From contig CACZAK010000007.1 in NCBI GenBank assembly GCA_902779075.1, forward strand, positions 1 to 64,000: 64,000 nucleotides of DNA. Reading direction: 5' to 3'. Position numbers and translations under genes: made by a program. Each line of letters begins with the position of its first letter. The stretch's first letter is position 1. Below the pieces are notes generated by a model that was given only the letters and a program-made list of their open reading frames with translations, was not told the DNA's origin and ran no database searches. Source of the stretch: an uncultured bacterium. GTDB lineage: Bacteria > Verrucomicrobiota > Kiritimatiellia > RFP12 > UBA1067. Shown here in pieces: positions 26,401 to 34,600 of the stretch.

Positions 26401-27255
26401 ATCGGCGGCGGCGAGAAGCTGGAGCTCGCGTACATCCCGGCGGGTTCGTTCGCGATGGGCTCCGACGAGCTGACGCCGGCGGAGCGTCCCGTGGGCAAGG
26501 TGACTATCGGCAAGGGCTTCTGGATGGCCACGAAGGAAGTCACGCAGGCACAGTTCCGCATCATGGACCCGAAGTTCGACAACGGCGTCTACGACATGCA
26601 CTACAAGGACCAGGTAAAGCGCGGCTACTACATGGGCAACGAGGACCCCGACTTCGCGCAGCCCGGCAACGAGAAGTTCCCGGCGATCCGCGTGAGCTGG
26701 GAGATGGCGCAGCGGTACTGCGACTGGCTCTCGCAGAAGCTCGGCAAGAAGGTGCGCCTCCCCACCGAGGCGGAATGGGAATGGGCGTGCCGCGCCGGCA
26801 CGGACACCGAGTTCAACTACGGCACGAAGGACACCGACTTCTCCACGCACGAGAACATGGCCGACTACATGTTCATCGAGCTGGCCGTGCGGGGCGTCAA
26901 CCCGCAGCCGTTCGCGCGCGGCAACGACCCGAAGCCGAAGAACCTGCCGCCCGCGCTCTGGGACTACGAGCTGCGCGACCGCCGCTTCAACGACCACGTG
27001 CTGCACCTCGCCAAAGTCGGCAGCTACAAGCCGAACGCCTGGGGACTCTACGACATGCACGGCAACGTGGCGGAGTGGACATCCAGCTCGTGGCATTCCT
27101 ATCCCTACGACGGGAATGCGTCGGGCGACCTAAAGGTCGTACGCGGCGGATCGTGGTATCGCCGTCCAATAGTAAGCGCCAGCGCGTGGCGCTGGCGCTA
27201 TCCCGCGTGGATGCGTCCGTTCGACGTCGGCTTCCGCGTTGTCATCGAAGACTGA
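23485..27255 (+). CDS. secreted F5/8C, hydrazine-synthase-alpha-like, c-type cytochrome and FGE-domain protein
   Basis: About 1256 residues and the only large plus-strand gene in its half of the window. Signal peptide residues 1-20 (KKCLALGAVMVAGVALAAPS). An F5/8-type-C domain follows (residues 22-150; ATQSSLGSGG...RAVDGN, WWEVDLGTSVSVDKI), then a proline run, then a long beta-propeller-like region resembling the hydrazine synthase alpha subunit. Two CxxCH haem sites lie at residues 739 (CTGCH) and 789 (CIGCH). An FGE-sulfatase-like domain ends the protein (RLPTEAEWEWACRAGTDTEFNYG, MHGNVAEWTSS, VVRGGSW). Planctomycetes and Verrucomicrobia have similar proteins. Actual hydrazine synthesis is not implied. 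Three palindromic elements lie in the frame. Confidence 0.8.
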   Translation: MHSFSKKCLALGAVMVAGVALAAPSKGRYVHVRLARIPAVLSIAELEVYSGGRNVAKGKRATQSSLGSGGVPERAVDGNTNHDWGGRSITHTNEGEKKKPQWWEVDLGTSVSVDKIVLYNRKDFSHRSDGVQVFLLDENRRVVRGQSFIDAGPLVLTMDFVKDKCSELAGKTMAEVNASKPPPPPPPPPPIDDETMLAREALKWFNAEAMERAIRAYAEKYPQAYGDSAALLARVAEVKSVVESAKTTAVAGRPPYQAAAAAILKLQGDVYLRHPAVDFSNYLFVKRSRRSHSGLPHNWQGNSSVPLRGYANSIISMPIRRKAGEKGLTIVDSKSFLGDVDLDFDADKIAYSGGLDSEKRWCVLETSLDAPLKQKLLSPAGLDDIDCYDPCYLPDGRMLFVSTSGFHGVPCVTGHDYVGNTHLLEKDGTVKRLVFDQDNSWCPVVMNNGRVLYLRWEYTDSAHYFSRVMMTMNIDGSDQKAFYGSNSYWPNSLFYARPLPGSVTKFCGIVSGHHGCAREGELVLFDVMKGRNETDGVMQRIPGWGKPVANKARDKLVNGSHPRFLHPYPLSDELFLVSVHQGNGDSFVVAFADIYDNIVPIYAADGWNCLEPLPIKKRERPRMSIDRRNDKVDTCTVYLQNVNFGNGLKGVPKDAAKKLRLFSYSYSPRNVGGHYHIGFEGPWDARNILGEVELEKDGSAIFTVPANTPFAIQPLDKDGCKLQEMRSWFVGVPGEVISCTGCHENQNEAPPAYGSAASRKKPQTPTPWYGPRRNYAFQREVQPVLDRKCIGCHNASSKAKTKSGAPLPDFDGSKMEGNYSKAYVNLMPYVRRNGPEGDYHLLTPLEFHVSTSELYQRLVKGHHNVQLTDEEMDRLITWMDLNVPYWGTWTEQTHEHARALRNLARRKEMALKWAGDKYDPEKIVNPYVPGTEKFIAPRPGRARSPSAPIDGWPFDAARAKAMQGGRTPRTFDIGGGEKLELAYIPAGSFAMGSDELTPAERPVGKVTIGKGFWMATKEVTQAQFRIMDPKFDNGVYDMHYKDQVKRGYYMGNEDPDFAQPGNEKFPAIRVSWEMAQRYCDWLSQKLGKKVRLPTEAEWEWACRAGTDTEFNYGTKDTDFSTHENMADYMFIELAVRGVNPQPFARGNDPKPKNLPPALWDYELRDRRFNDHVLHLAKVGSYKPNAWGLYDMHGNVAEWTSSSWHSYPYDGNASGDLKVVRGGSWYRRPIVSASAWRWRYPAWMRPFDVGFRVVIED
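24228..24253 (-). repeat. REP-like hairpin inside hydrazine-synthase-like gene
   Basis: Minus-strand head GGTAG, left arm GGCGGTCGC, loop CCC, right arm GCGACCGCC: a perfect nine-pair stem. All 26 bases are identical to the plus-strand copy at 59494-59519 in argS. It encodes part of TTAVAGRPPYQ. Confidence 0.85.
26302..26327 (+). repeat. REP-like hairpin inside hydrazine-synthase-like gene
   Basis: Head GGTAG, left arm GGCGCGATC, loop ACC, right arm GAGCGCGCC (one mismatch). It encodes PGRARSPSAP, which looks like an insert between the cytochrome part and the FGE domain. Confidence 0.7.
27175..27199. repeat. perfect 11-bp palindrome in coding sequence
   Basis: AGCGCCAGCGC, loop GTG, then the exact complement. 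It lies in the last strand of the FGE domain (SASAWRWRY), where the protein length looks normal, so it may be a replaced rather than inserted segment. Confidence 0.55.
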
Positions 27256-27274
27256 CGCCACGCGCGTGCGCGGA

Positions 27275-28096
27275 TCAGAGGAACTTCTCGTTCAGCGTAA
27301 AGCCGAAGTCCTTCGCGATCTGGCGAAGCTGGCGCACCTGAATGGCGCTCTTCTTCATCGCGCCGGTGGACTGGGCGCGGATGCGGATTTCCGCCGCCTT
27401 TTCCACCGTATCCATGAGGCCAAAGCAGCGGTCGAAGTCCTTGCCCGACACGAACAGCCCGTGGTGTACCCACACGACGATGTTATAGTCGCGCATGAGC
27501 TTGGAGGTCGCCGTGGCGATAGGCCCCTTCCCGGGCACCATCCACGGCACCACGCCTACGCCTTCGGGGAAGATCACGGGACATTCCGTCATGATTTCCC
27601 ACAGCGCGCGCGTGAACGCCTTGTCCGTAGGCGGCAGCACGAACGTGAGCGCGATGAGGTTCACGGGGTGCGCGTGGTAGATCACGCGGTGTTCGCCGCC
27701 GGTCGTCTCGAGCTTCACCTCGTGGTTCTTGAGGTGGCTCGGAAACTCGCTCGTGGGGCGTCCTCCATTTGTAAGCCCCCACCAGGTGCGGTACTTCGTG
27801 CCGGTCTTGTCGATCTCGACGATGCCGAAGGCGTTCTCAGGGTTACGCATGACGTTGCGCATGTAGCCCGTGGTGCGCGTGACCATGAAGAACTCGCCGG
27901 CGAGCTTTGGAACGCTTTCACAGATGTCCGTCCAGTCGCCGGAGGCCTTCTTCAGGACCTTCTTGACGTTCGCGGCCTCGTCCTTCGTGAGTCGGTAGCT
28001 GAGGTTGCCGCCGTTCATTTCGTGCCAGCCTTTGTCCACGCCATCCTGGGCGAGCTGCATGAAGCCCTTCGTGCAGGGCATGTCGAGAATCTTCAT
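27275..28096 (-). CDS. rhaD: rhamnulose-1-phosphate aldolase
   Basis: 273 residues, full length. Class II aldolase features: NGGNLSYRL near residue 29, YHAHPVNLIAL with two zinc-binding histidines near 140, and WVHHGLFVSG with the third histidine near 210. It cleaves L-rhamnulose 1-phosphate to dihydroxyacetone phosphate and L-lactaldehyde. Its promoter (TATAAT at 28129-28134, -35 TTGCGG) lies in the end of the transporter gene upstream. With rhaT at 58113-59183 it points to growth on rhamnose, but the kinase and isomerase genes are not in the window. Confidence 0.93.
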   Translation of the reverse strand: MKILDMPCTKGFMQLAQDGVDKGWHEMNGGNLSYRLTKDEAANVKKVLKKASGDWTDICESVPKLAGEFFMVTRTTGYMRNVMRNPENAFGIVEIDKTGTKYRTWWGLTNGGRPTSEFPSHLKNHEVKLETTGGEHRVIYHAHPVNLIALTFVLPPTDKAFTRALWEIMTECPVIFPEGVGVVPWMVPGKGPIATATSKLMRDYNIVVWVHHGLFVSGKDFDRCFGLMDTVEKAAEIRIRAQSTGAMKKSAIQVRQLRQIAKDFGFTLNEKFL

Positions 28097-28129
28097 CTTT
28101 AATTTTTCCTTTCGTTCAAGACGGGAAGA

Positions 28130-29155
28130 TTATACCATACCCCCCACCCCTTCCGCAATCCCCGCTTTTCTGCGCCTCCACCAGCTGGCCAAGACGGAGC
28201 CGGAGAAGTTCATCCAGATAGAGAATATTGTCGCAGGAAGAGCGGCCACGGCGCTGTTCAGCACTTTCACCGAAAGTGCCCCGGCCATTCCGCTGTTCTG
28301 CATCCCCACCTCGATCGCCACCGTGCGGGCCTCTGCCTCGCCGAGGTGCGTGAAGCGTCCCACGAGGCGCGTCAGCCAATAGCCGCTCAGATAACCCACT
28401 ATGTTGTGGATGACCGCAGCCGCAACGATCGCCACGCCGGCGGTGGCAAAGGTGTCACGACTCGGCGCGGTCAGCACAAGGATCGTGAAGCAGATGCCTG
28501 TCATGGAAAGGATGGAGAGGATGCGGTCGAAAACGACCTTGTGCGCGTCGAACTGGCGTTTGAGGAGCGCATGGACGATTCCGCCCGCCACTATGGGCAC
28601 AATGACGATTTTCAGGATGTCCACCATCATTGCCATCGCGTCGACATCCACGAACCGGCCGGCCAGCACCTTCATCGCAAACGGCGTGACGAACGGCGAG
28701 AGAAGCGTGGAGCAGCACGTCATCGTCACGGAAAGCGCCACGTCGGCCTTCGCGAGAAAGGCAACCACGTTCGACGCCGTACCGCCAGCCACGGATCCGA
28801 CGAGTACGCATCCTGCCGCCAGCTCGCCAGAGAAACCGAAGCTCTTCGCGAGCAGGAAGCCCATAAACGGCATCACGAGGAATTGCAGGAACACGCCAAC
28901 CGCCACCGCCCACGGACGCTTTCCCACGCGCAGGAAGTCGGCGGCTGAAAGCGTGGTGCCCATGCCGAACATGATGATCTGTATTGCGGGCACGACGAGC
29001 GACATCAGCTTCACGCCGCGCCACTCGATGAACGCCGACGGAAACGCATACGCCACCGCAGCACACGCAAGTACGGACAAGCCAAACACCTGCCGACGCA
29101 GAGAGCCGATCAACTGCACCAGCCAGCCATAAAACTTCTGTTTGAATGTAGCCAT
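28130..29155 (-). CDS. bile acid:sodium symporter family transporter
   Basis: 341 residues with about nine to ten hydrophobic segments. BASS/SBF features are VVPAIQIIMFGMGTTLSAADF near residue 55, GSVAGGTASNVVAFLAKADVALSVTMT near 120, and VAIEVGMQNSGMAGAL near 290. Substrates in the family include bile acids, pantoate, pyruvate and other organic anions; nothing here decides which. The first 25 residues carry an amphipathic extension before the first helix. Confidence 0.88.
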   Translation of the reverse strand: MATFKQKFYGWLVQLIGSLRRQVFGLSVLACAAVAYAFPSAFIEWRGVKLMSLVVPAIQIIMFGMGTTLSAADFLRVGKRPWAVAVGVFLQFLVMPFMGFLLAKSFGFSGELAAGCVLVGSVAGGTASNVVAFLAKADVALSVTMTCCSTLLSPFVTPFAMKVLAGRFVDVDAMAMMVDILKIVIVPIVAGGIVHALLKRQFDAHKVVFDRILSILSMTGICFTILVLTAPSRDTFATAGVAIVAAAVIHNIVGYLSGYWLTRLVGRFTHLGEAEARTVAIEVGMQNSGMAGALSVKVLNSAVAALPATIFSIWMNFSGSVLASWWRRRKAGIAEGVGGMV

Positions 29156-29194
29156 AGCGATTTCAATCTGGGCGAAACTGAAAACAAAAAAATA

Positions 29195-29599
29195 TTACCA
29201 CTCCCTCATGTCCTTGTCAAGGCGCGACCGACTGGAACAACAGCCATCCCGCCCATTGCGGGAGGGCGAGCGTCCACGCGAGCCGCCCTCCTCCGGCACA
29301 TCCGCCCACGGCCCCTCCAACCTCTCCGCACCCTTCAACACGGCCTGTATCTCCTCCCCCGTCCAGCTGTTCACCTTCGGCTCCCACTCCACCTTCGGCT
29401 TGTCATCCACCATCTCAATAGACACGATGCGAAAGTCGTTCGTGACATCCGTCTGATCAAGTCCCAGCGCGTAACACTCCGCCGCCGTGAAACCCCTCAC
29501 CGAACGTCCCGCGATGTCCTCCAACAACTCCTGCCCGACATCGTAACGCGAACGAAGATCAAGTTTTTCGCCTTTCTCAAAAATGGCACGAATGGACAC
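29195..29599 (-). pseudogene. orphan C-terminal domain of a surface protein family
   Basis: The frame carries the block FTAAECYALGLDQTDVTND, then FRIVSIEMVDDKPKVEW, then VLKGAERLEGPW. The same block recurs at 31267-31560. In the other copy it ends in a hydrophobic RFFKVVVEVP. Here a REP-like element (29260-29284) interrupts the frame after VPEE, and the tail becomes low-complexity Arg/Ser sequence. I take both copies as detached ends of large repeat-containing surface proteins. The start (GTG) is only the first available one. Confidence 0.5.
29260..29284 (+). repeat. REP-like hairpin
   Basis: Head GGGAG, arm GGCGAGCG, loop TCCA, arm CGCGAGCC with the tandem GA mismatch. It truncates the orphan C-terminal domain. 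Confidence 0.7.
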
Positions 29600-29621
29600 T
29601 TATGTTCACTTCGTGCCATTT
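29581..29621. promoter_or_regulatory. large inverted repeat before DUF234 ATPase gene
   Basis: AAATGGCACGAA and its exact complement flank a 17-base centre that itself pairs partly (GGACA...TGTTC). It ends five bases before the -35 box of the ATPase gene. It could be an operator or the scar of a mobile element. Confidence 0.55.
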
Positions 29622-29626
29622 CCATA

Positions 29627-29656
29627 TTGACGCCAGATTACACGAAATGATATACT
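29627..29656 (+). promoter_or_regulatory. promoter of DUF234 ATPase gene
   Basis: -35 TTGACG (29627-29632), 18-base spacer ending AATGA, -10 TATACT (29651-29656). An AAAGGA ribosome site precedes the ATG at 29684. Confidence 0.75.
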
Positions 29657-29683
29657 GCGTCCCACGAGATAAAGGAAAAAATC

Positions 29684-31108
29684 ATGTTTCTAGGCAGAGA
29701 ACAAGAATTGCGGTCTCTCAGAGAACTGCTCGAAAAGCCGACCTCGTCGCTGGTCGCGTGCCGTGGAAGGCGTCGTATCGGGAAGTCGACGCTTTTCAAG
29801 GAGTTTGCCCGCAGGGAGAAACTGCGCTTCATCATGATTGAGGGACTGGGGCCACGAAAGGGTCAGACAGACGCCGACCAGCTGCGAAATTTCGGCGAAC
29901 GCCTCATGGCGCAGACGAGGGGCCGTTCACAACGTCTTCCAACTACATGGATGGAGGCGTTCCAGAAACTCGGCGAACGGCTCCCAAAACAGGAACGAAC
30001 GCTTGTTCTCCTCGACGAGATATCCTGGATGGGCCGACACAACCCCGACTTCCCCGGATTCCTCAAGAACGGCTGGGATGACTATCTGAAAACACACGAC
30101 AACCTGATTCTTGCCGTCTGCGGTTCCGTGTCAGCGTGGATAAGAGAGAACCTTCTCGACAGCGCGACGTTCGGTGGCCGTTTTTCAAGGGACATCGTCC
30201 TAAGGGAACTGCCGCTCAACCTCTGCGCCCGATTCTGGGGAGAGCGCCGTAGCGATTTGCAGATCCGCGATTTGCTTGACGTATTGTCGGTCACGGGTGG
30301 CGTTCCTCGGTATCTGGAGGAGATCAATCCCACCCTTTCGGCTTCGGAGAACGTCAGAAGAATGTGCTTCACGCCAGACGGCCCGCTTTTCAAGGACTTC
30401 TCGGCCCTGTTCAGCGAGGTCTTCGGCGACAACGCGAAGGTCAAGGGGGACATCCTGCGCACATTGACCGGAAAATCGCTGACCTTGTGCGAGATTTCCG
30501 ATGCGTTAGGGGTTGAACGCGGGGGATCTCTCAGCGAAAACCTCGACGAATTGTCCGAGGCTGGCTTCATTGCGAAGGACTCCGTTCTCAATCCCAAGAC
30601 GTGGAAAAGGTCTCGGACCGTCCGATACCGCCTTTGCGACAACTACGCGCGGTTCTACCTCAAGTACATCGAGCCCAACATCAACGAGATAAAAGACGGC
30701 AAGTTCGAGTTCGAACAGATTCCAGAGCTCAAGAACTGGCAGACGATCATGGGGTTGGCGTTCGAGAACCTTGTCTTGAACCATGTCCTCGACTTCAAAA
30801 ATTCGCTTCACCTTGGCGGTGCGCAGATACGCGCAGCGGCTCCCTTCCTCAAGACAGGGAAGGACGGCGTACAGATCGACCTCCTCATCCAGACCAACGA
30901 GGCGATGTACATCGTGGAAGTCAAGCGACGCAAGCTGATAGACGCGGGAATCATCGATGACGTCAAGAAGAAACTACGCGCCATCCGCAAACCGCGCGGC
31001 GTGTCAATCCGCAAGGGCGTAATATACGAAGGCGAACTCTCCCCCGCCGTCAAGCGAAGCGGCTACTTTGATGCGCTTGTGAACATTGAAAGTTTCCTCC
31101 GCGACTGA
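29684..31108 (+). CDS. archaeal-type ATPase with DUF234 nuclease-like tail
   Basis: 474 residues. The ATPase_2 domain opens with FLGREQELRSL and has Walker A CRGRRRIGKST near residue 25, Walker B TLVLLDEISWMG near 105, and GSVSAWIRENLL. A winged helix follows (GKSLTLCEISDALGVERGGSLSENLDELSEAGF), then the DUF234 PD-(D/E)XK-like domain (AFENLVLNHVL, then VQIDLLIQTNEAMYIVEVKRR). The family is patchy and mobile in archaea and gut bacteria, and its role is unknown. It lies on the plus strand among minus-strand genes, with its own promoter and an inverted repeat upstream. Confidence 0.87.
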   Translation: MFLGREQELRSLRELLEKPTSSLVACRGRRRIGKSTLFKEFARREKLRFIMIEGLGPRKGQTDADQLRNFGERLMAQTRGRSQRLPTTWMEAFQKLGERLPKQERTLVLLDEISWMGRHNPDFPGFLKNGWDDYLKTHDNLILAVCGSVSAWIRENLLDSATFGGRFSRDIVLRELPLNLCARFWGERRSDLQIRDLLDVLSVTGGVPRYLEEINPTLSASENVRRMCFTPDGPLFKDFSALFSEVFGDNAKVKGDILRTLTGKSLTLCEISDALGVERGGSLSENLDELSEAGFIAKDSVLNPKTWKRSRTVRYRLCDNYARFYLKYIEPNINEIKDGKFEFEQIPELKNWQTIMGLAFENLVLNHVLDFKNSLHLGGAQIRAAAPFLKTGKDGVQIDLLIQTNEAMYIVEVKRRKLIDAGIIDDVKKKLRAIRKPRGVSIRKGVIYEGELSPAVKRSGYFDALVNIESFLRD

Positions 31109-31126
31109 CGGCCAATTGAGCGCGAT

Positions 31127-31266
31127 CGGCCGCGCTTGTCGCGGCCGTATGGAGAGCCGCCATCTTGGCGGAACACTGACTGGGAGAGCCGCCATCTTGG
31201 CGGCGCACTAACTGGGAGAGCCGCCATCTTGGCGGCGCATTGGGACAACGGGCATCTTGCCCGTTG
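31127..31266 (+). repeat. tandem array of REP-like hairpins
   Basis: Five hairpins in 140 bases. First comes a stem CGGCCGCG/CGCGGCCG (31127-31147). Three near-identical units GGGAG-A-GCCGCCA-TCT-TGGCGGC follow at about 31151, 31182 and 31214. The last is GGGAC-AACGGGCA-TCT-TGCCCGTT (31242-31266), which keeps the TCT loop but changes every stem pair consistently. The unit spacing is 31-32 bases. Confidence 0.85.
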
Positions 31267-31560
31267 CTACGGCACCTCCACCACCACCTTGAAGAACCGC
31301 ATGGTGGGGCGAGCCGTCCCCGGCGAGCCGCCCTCCTCCGACCCCACCTCCCACGGCCCCTCCAGCCTCTCCGCGCCCTTCAGCACGGCCTGTATCTCTG
31401 CGCCCGTCCAGCGGTTCGTCTTCAGCTCCCACTCCACCTTCGGCTTGCCATCCACAAATTCAATGGACACGATGCGGAAGTCATTCGTGGCAAGCGTCGG
31501 ATCAAGCCCCAGCGCATAGCACTCCGCCACCGTGCGCCCGTTCGCCGCCACGGCACAACC
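31267..31560 (-). pseudogene. orphan C-terminal domain of a surface protein family
   Basis: Open from a stop near 31570. It carries LPEDGCAVAANGRTVAECY, then ALGLDPTLATNDFRIVSIE, VLKGAERLEGPWEV and the hydrophobic end MRFFKVVVEVP. It is about 60-70 percent identical by eye to 29195-29599. A REP-like element (31303-31329) is inserted in frame just before the end, giving GGSPGTARPT. It lies downstream of the giant lipase/InlB gene in the same orientation and may once have belonged to such a protein. Confidence 0.5.
31303..31329 (+). repeat. REP-like hairpin inside orphan domain
   Basis: GGTGG, arm GGCGAGCCG, loop TCCC, arm CGGCGAGCC. Differs from the larC copy (21417-21442) by one loop base. 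Confidence 0.8.
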
Positions 31561-31677
31561 GTCCTCAGGCAGTTTTACAGTCTGTTAGCGAAGAGCGTTC
31601 TAAATCTGACATTCGCATCGCTTAGGCCTGCACCGCAGCCGCTGTACTATCGTTTTTCCCTTACACAGTCGTCCGTA

Positions 31678-34600
31678 CTACCTCGCACGGAACATAATAT
31701 CGACCCCAGTGACGCTTGCCTTCCATGAAGTCGGTTGCGTATTGCCCTCATATGTCCATGTGGGGAAACCTTCAGGATTGGGATCTGCACTGATATTGAT
31801 ACTGACATGCCGGACGTTGAGGTCTTTGCCATTTTTATTATTATATGTTATAAAGCAATATGCGACACCAATTCCCTTGCATCTGGCCAAGCCACCAGAC
31901 AAATTGCAACCGATTCCGCTCTTATCAACATTATCATCAACATCCACCGACACATTCCCCGCGTAACCTTCTGGGAAGTCGCAATCAATGCGGAATAGCG
32001 CACATCCGTATGGGACATCCAGGGCGTTCTGAGGTGCCACAAACTTCACATTTGAGAAGTCTATCCGTTGCTGATTCCAATCACCATAGTCGCCCAACAG
32101 TGCAATGCCCGTTATCCGCGCCTTAAAGTCCGCAGTGGATATCGAGCCATCAGTGGAAATGATTGGGGCGTCGCCCGGCAGGACCTCTGCCTTTTCAGAT
32201 TCAACCCTCGCATCAAGAACATCAACATCGATCCCTGACTTGTCGGTATTTATGGTGATAGACCAGCATCCTACCTTCTTCAGCGTTGCTGTTCCATACC
32301 CAACACCGTCAATCACGATGCCAAACACGTTGACTTTGTTCTTCTTTAGCCTTCCGCCATTCATCGTGTAGAGGAAAAGCGAGCCCTTGAATATTCCGGT
32401 TTTCGCGGTGTAGGTAAGTTTCAGTCCAGACGGATTGGCCCCATAAGACAGATTGCCAGAACGATCAAGCTTGACCACCTTTGCCTTTGTGATGTTCCAT
32501 TTCGCTCCAGCAGGCGTAATCGCCACATCAACCGGCAACAATTCCGAAATAACTTTCGCACCGCCTATCTCGGTGGGCGTGTCCGCAAGGTGGAAGTATG
32601 AGGTGCCGGACAAATTGCCACTCTTCGACACCGCAACCGCACCGCTCCACTTGACCTCGAATCCATTGCCTTTCCATGTCGTCATCCCGCTCACAGAGTC
32701 GAAGTTCCCGGCGCGGTCAAACCAAAGCAGGAACGCCAGACTGTTACCCGTCTTGGAATAGACAACCGGCAGACAGCACCACTCGGAGCCAACGATAAGC
32801 TGGCTCGACACCGACACCTTCGTGCCGTCTGGCATCGTCCCCGTCACCTTCGCCTTACCCTTCATGGAGAATACGACCGAGAGTCCAGCGACGCCGTTGG
32901 CCATTGCCGCGTTTGCGCCGGTCGCCGATTCCGGCTCCAAGACCATCGCATACGACTTCCCCTTGAAAGTGTTAAGCACCGCAACCGTTGCCGCGTCTTT
33001 CGATTTCGATGCATCAATCGCACCATCTACGCTGTAGCCGTTCAAGGCTCCGGTAACACCGCTTGCCGTGAATGTCAATCCGGCAAGCGATCCCTGTCCC
33101 GTGCCATCGGCGGCAGAAATCGTACCCTTGATTGTCTGCTTCTTGCCGCCAGCAGTTTGAATCGTCACGGTCGCCGTCGCAACGCCGCCCCGTTCCTTCT
33201 GCGTCTTGACTGTCATCATCCCGACAACTTCGCCAACATCCGACGACAAAAGGTAAGAGGTGAAGGCAAGCGCTTGAGCGAAACTCGCACTTGCAGACGA
33301 ACCGCCAAGCGTCCGAACATCCTGTTCCCACACGGCGTAGAACATCGCATTTGCTGTGACCTTAATGCTCTGGCCGTCCGAATAGACCACAGTCCCGTTC
33401 GGACTTGTCGCCCAGCCCGCGAACTTGTAGTGTTTTCGCGTAAACGCATTTAGGCTCAATCCTTGCGCAACTCCATGCGTGAATGCCTGCGCCTCCATCG
33501 TCCCGCTGCCGCCATTCGCGTCAAACGCTACCGTATAGGCATGGAGAATCCACTTCGCATAAAGCGTCGTGTCCTCCGACACCGTGAGGTTGTACTTGTC
33601 GTCATAGACAACCTCTCCTCCCGCGCTCGTGGCCCACCCGGCAAATGTGTAGCCCGTACGCGTGAACGCATTGGCATTCAGCGTCTGCGCCTCTCCATGC
33701 GTGAATGTCTGCGCCGCCATCGTCCCACTGCCGCCGTTAGCATTGAACGCTACAGTATAGGTGTTGAGAATCCACTTCGCATACAACGTCGTGTCTTCCG
33801 ACACCGTAAGGCTGGACTTGTCTGCATAGGTAACCTCGCCTCCCGCGCTCGTGGCCCACCCTGCAAACGTATAGCCCGTACGCGAGAACGCATTGGCGCT
33901 CAGTGCCTGCGCCTCTCCATGCGTGAATGTCTGCGCCGCCATCGTCCCCGTCCCCCCGTTGGCGTCGAATGTCACAGTCCAGTACTTTGGTGTACCACCC
34001 CATTGCTGGATCTTGTACGCTTTTGTCGCATATTCATCACCAATGGTGAATGTCCGTCCACTGCCCCAGAGAATAAGATTCTTCACATAATACGGACCAT
34101 TCAAAGACGATGCCTTGATTCCTTCCGCATCAAAGGACATTTCAATGGACGATCCTCCACTTCCCGATGTAAACCTGACATTCCCCGCCGCCGTTCCAAG
34201 AAGGACACCTTCCGCATCCATCAAGGATGCACTCCATTCGTATGAACCAGAAGCAAGATCATCCGCATAAAGCGGAATCGTCACATCCAACTGATCATAA
34301 ATTCCATCGCCGTCAAAATCCGTCGCCGTATCGGAACCGCCCGACTTCATCGCCACAAGACTATGCTCGAACTGATTGTAGTTGTAGTCGGTTGTCGTGA
34401 AGAGGTTTGAGCGAGTGTCCACCACGGCCTCGTAACGTTCCCCAATTTCAAGGAGTTTCGCCGACGAGACGACATAGCCGCCACATTCGCCGTTTTCATA
34501 GATGGCACGGCCATCGAACGCGACAGGGAAAGTCTGTGTCCCCGCCGCACAGACAATGTTACTCGTCCATCCCTCCGTAATTTCATGTCCCTCCTTGTCC

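Noticed and set aside
23485..27255. anammox hydrazine synthase
   Set aside because: Only the alpha-subunit-like fold and two haem sites are seen. No beta or gamma subunits, and the FGE and F5/8C parts point to another role.
28130..28135. the TATAAT inside the transporter stop region as part of that gene only
   Set aside because: It is well placed as the rhaD -10 box with a matching -35, so it is read as a promoter overlapping the upstream gene.
31127..31266. CRISPR-like array
   Set aside because: Units are 15-17-base palindromes with a five-base head, spacers are nearly alike, and no cas genes are near. REP-like elements fit better.
33300..33990. assembly duplication in the giant gene
   Set aside because: Units differ at many codons and match the known InlB B-repeat pattern, so they are protein repeats.
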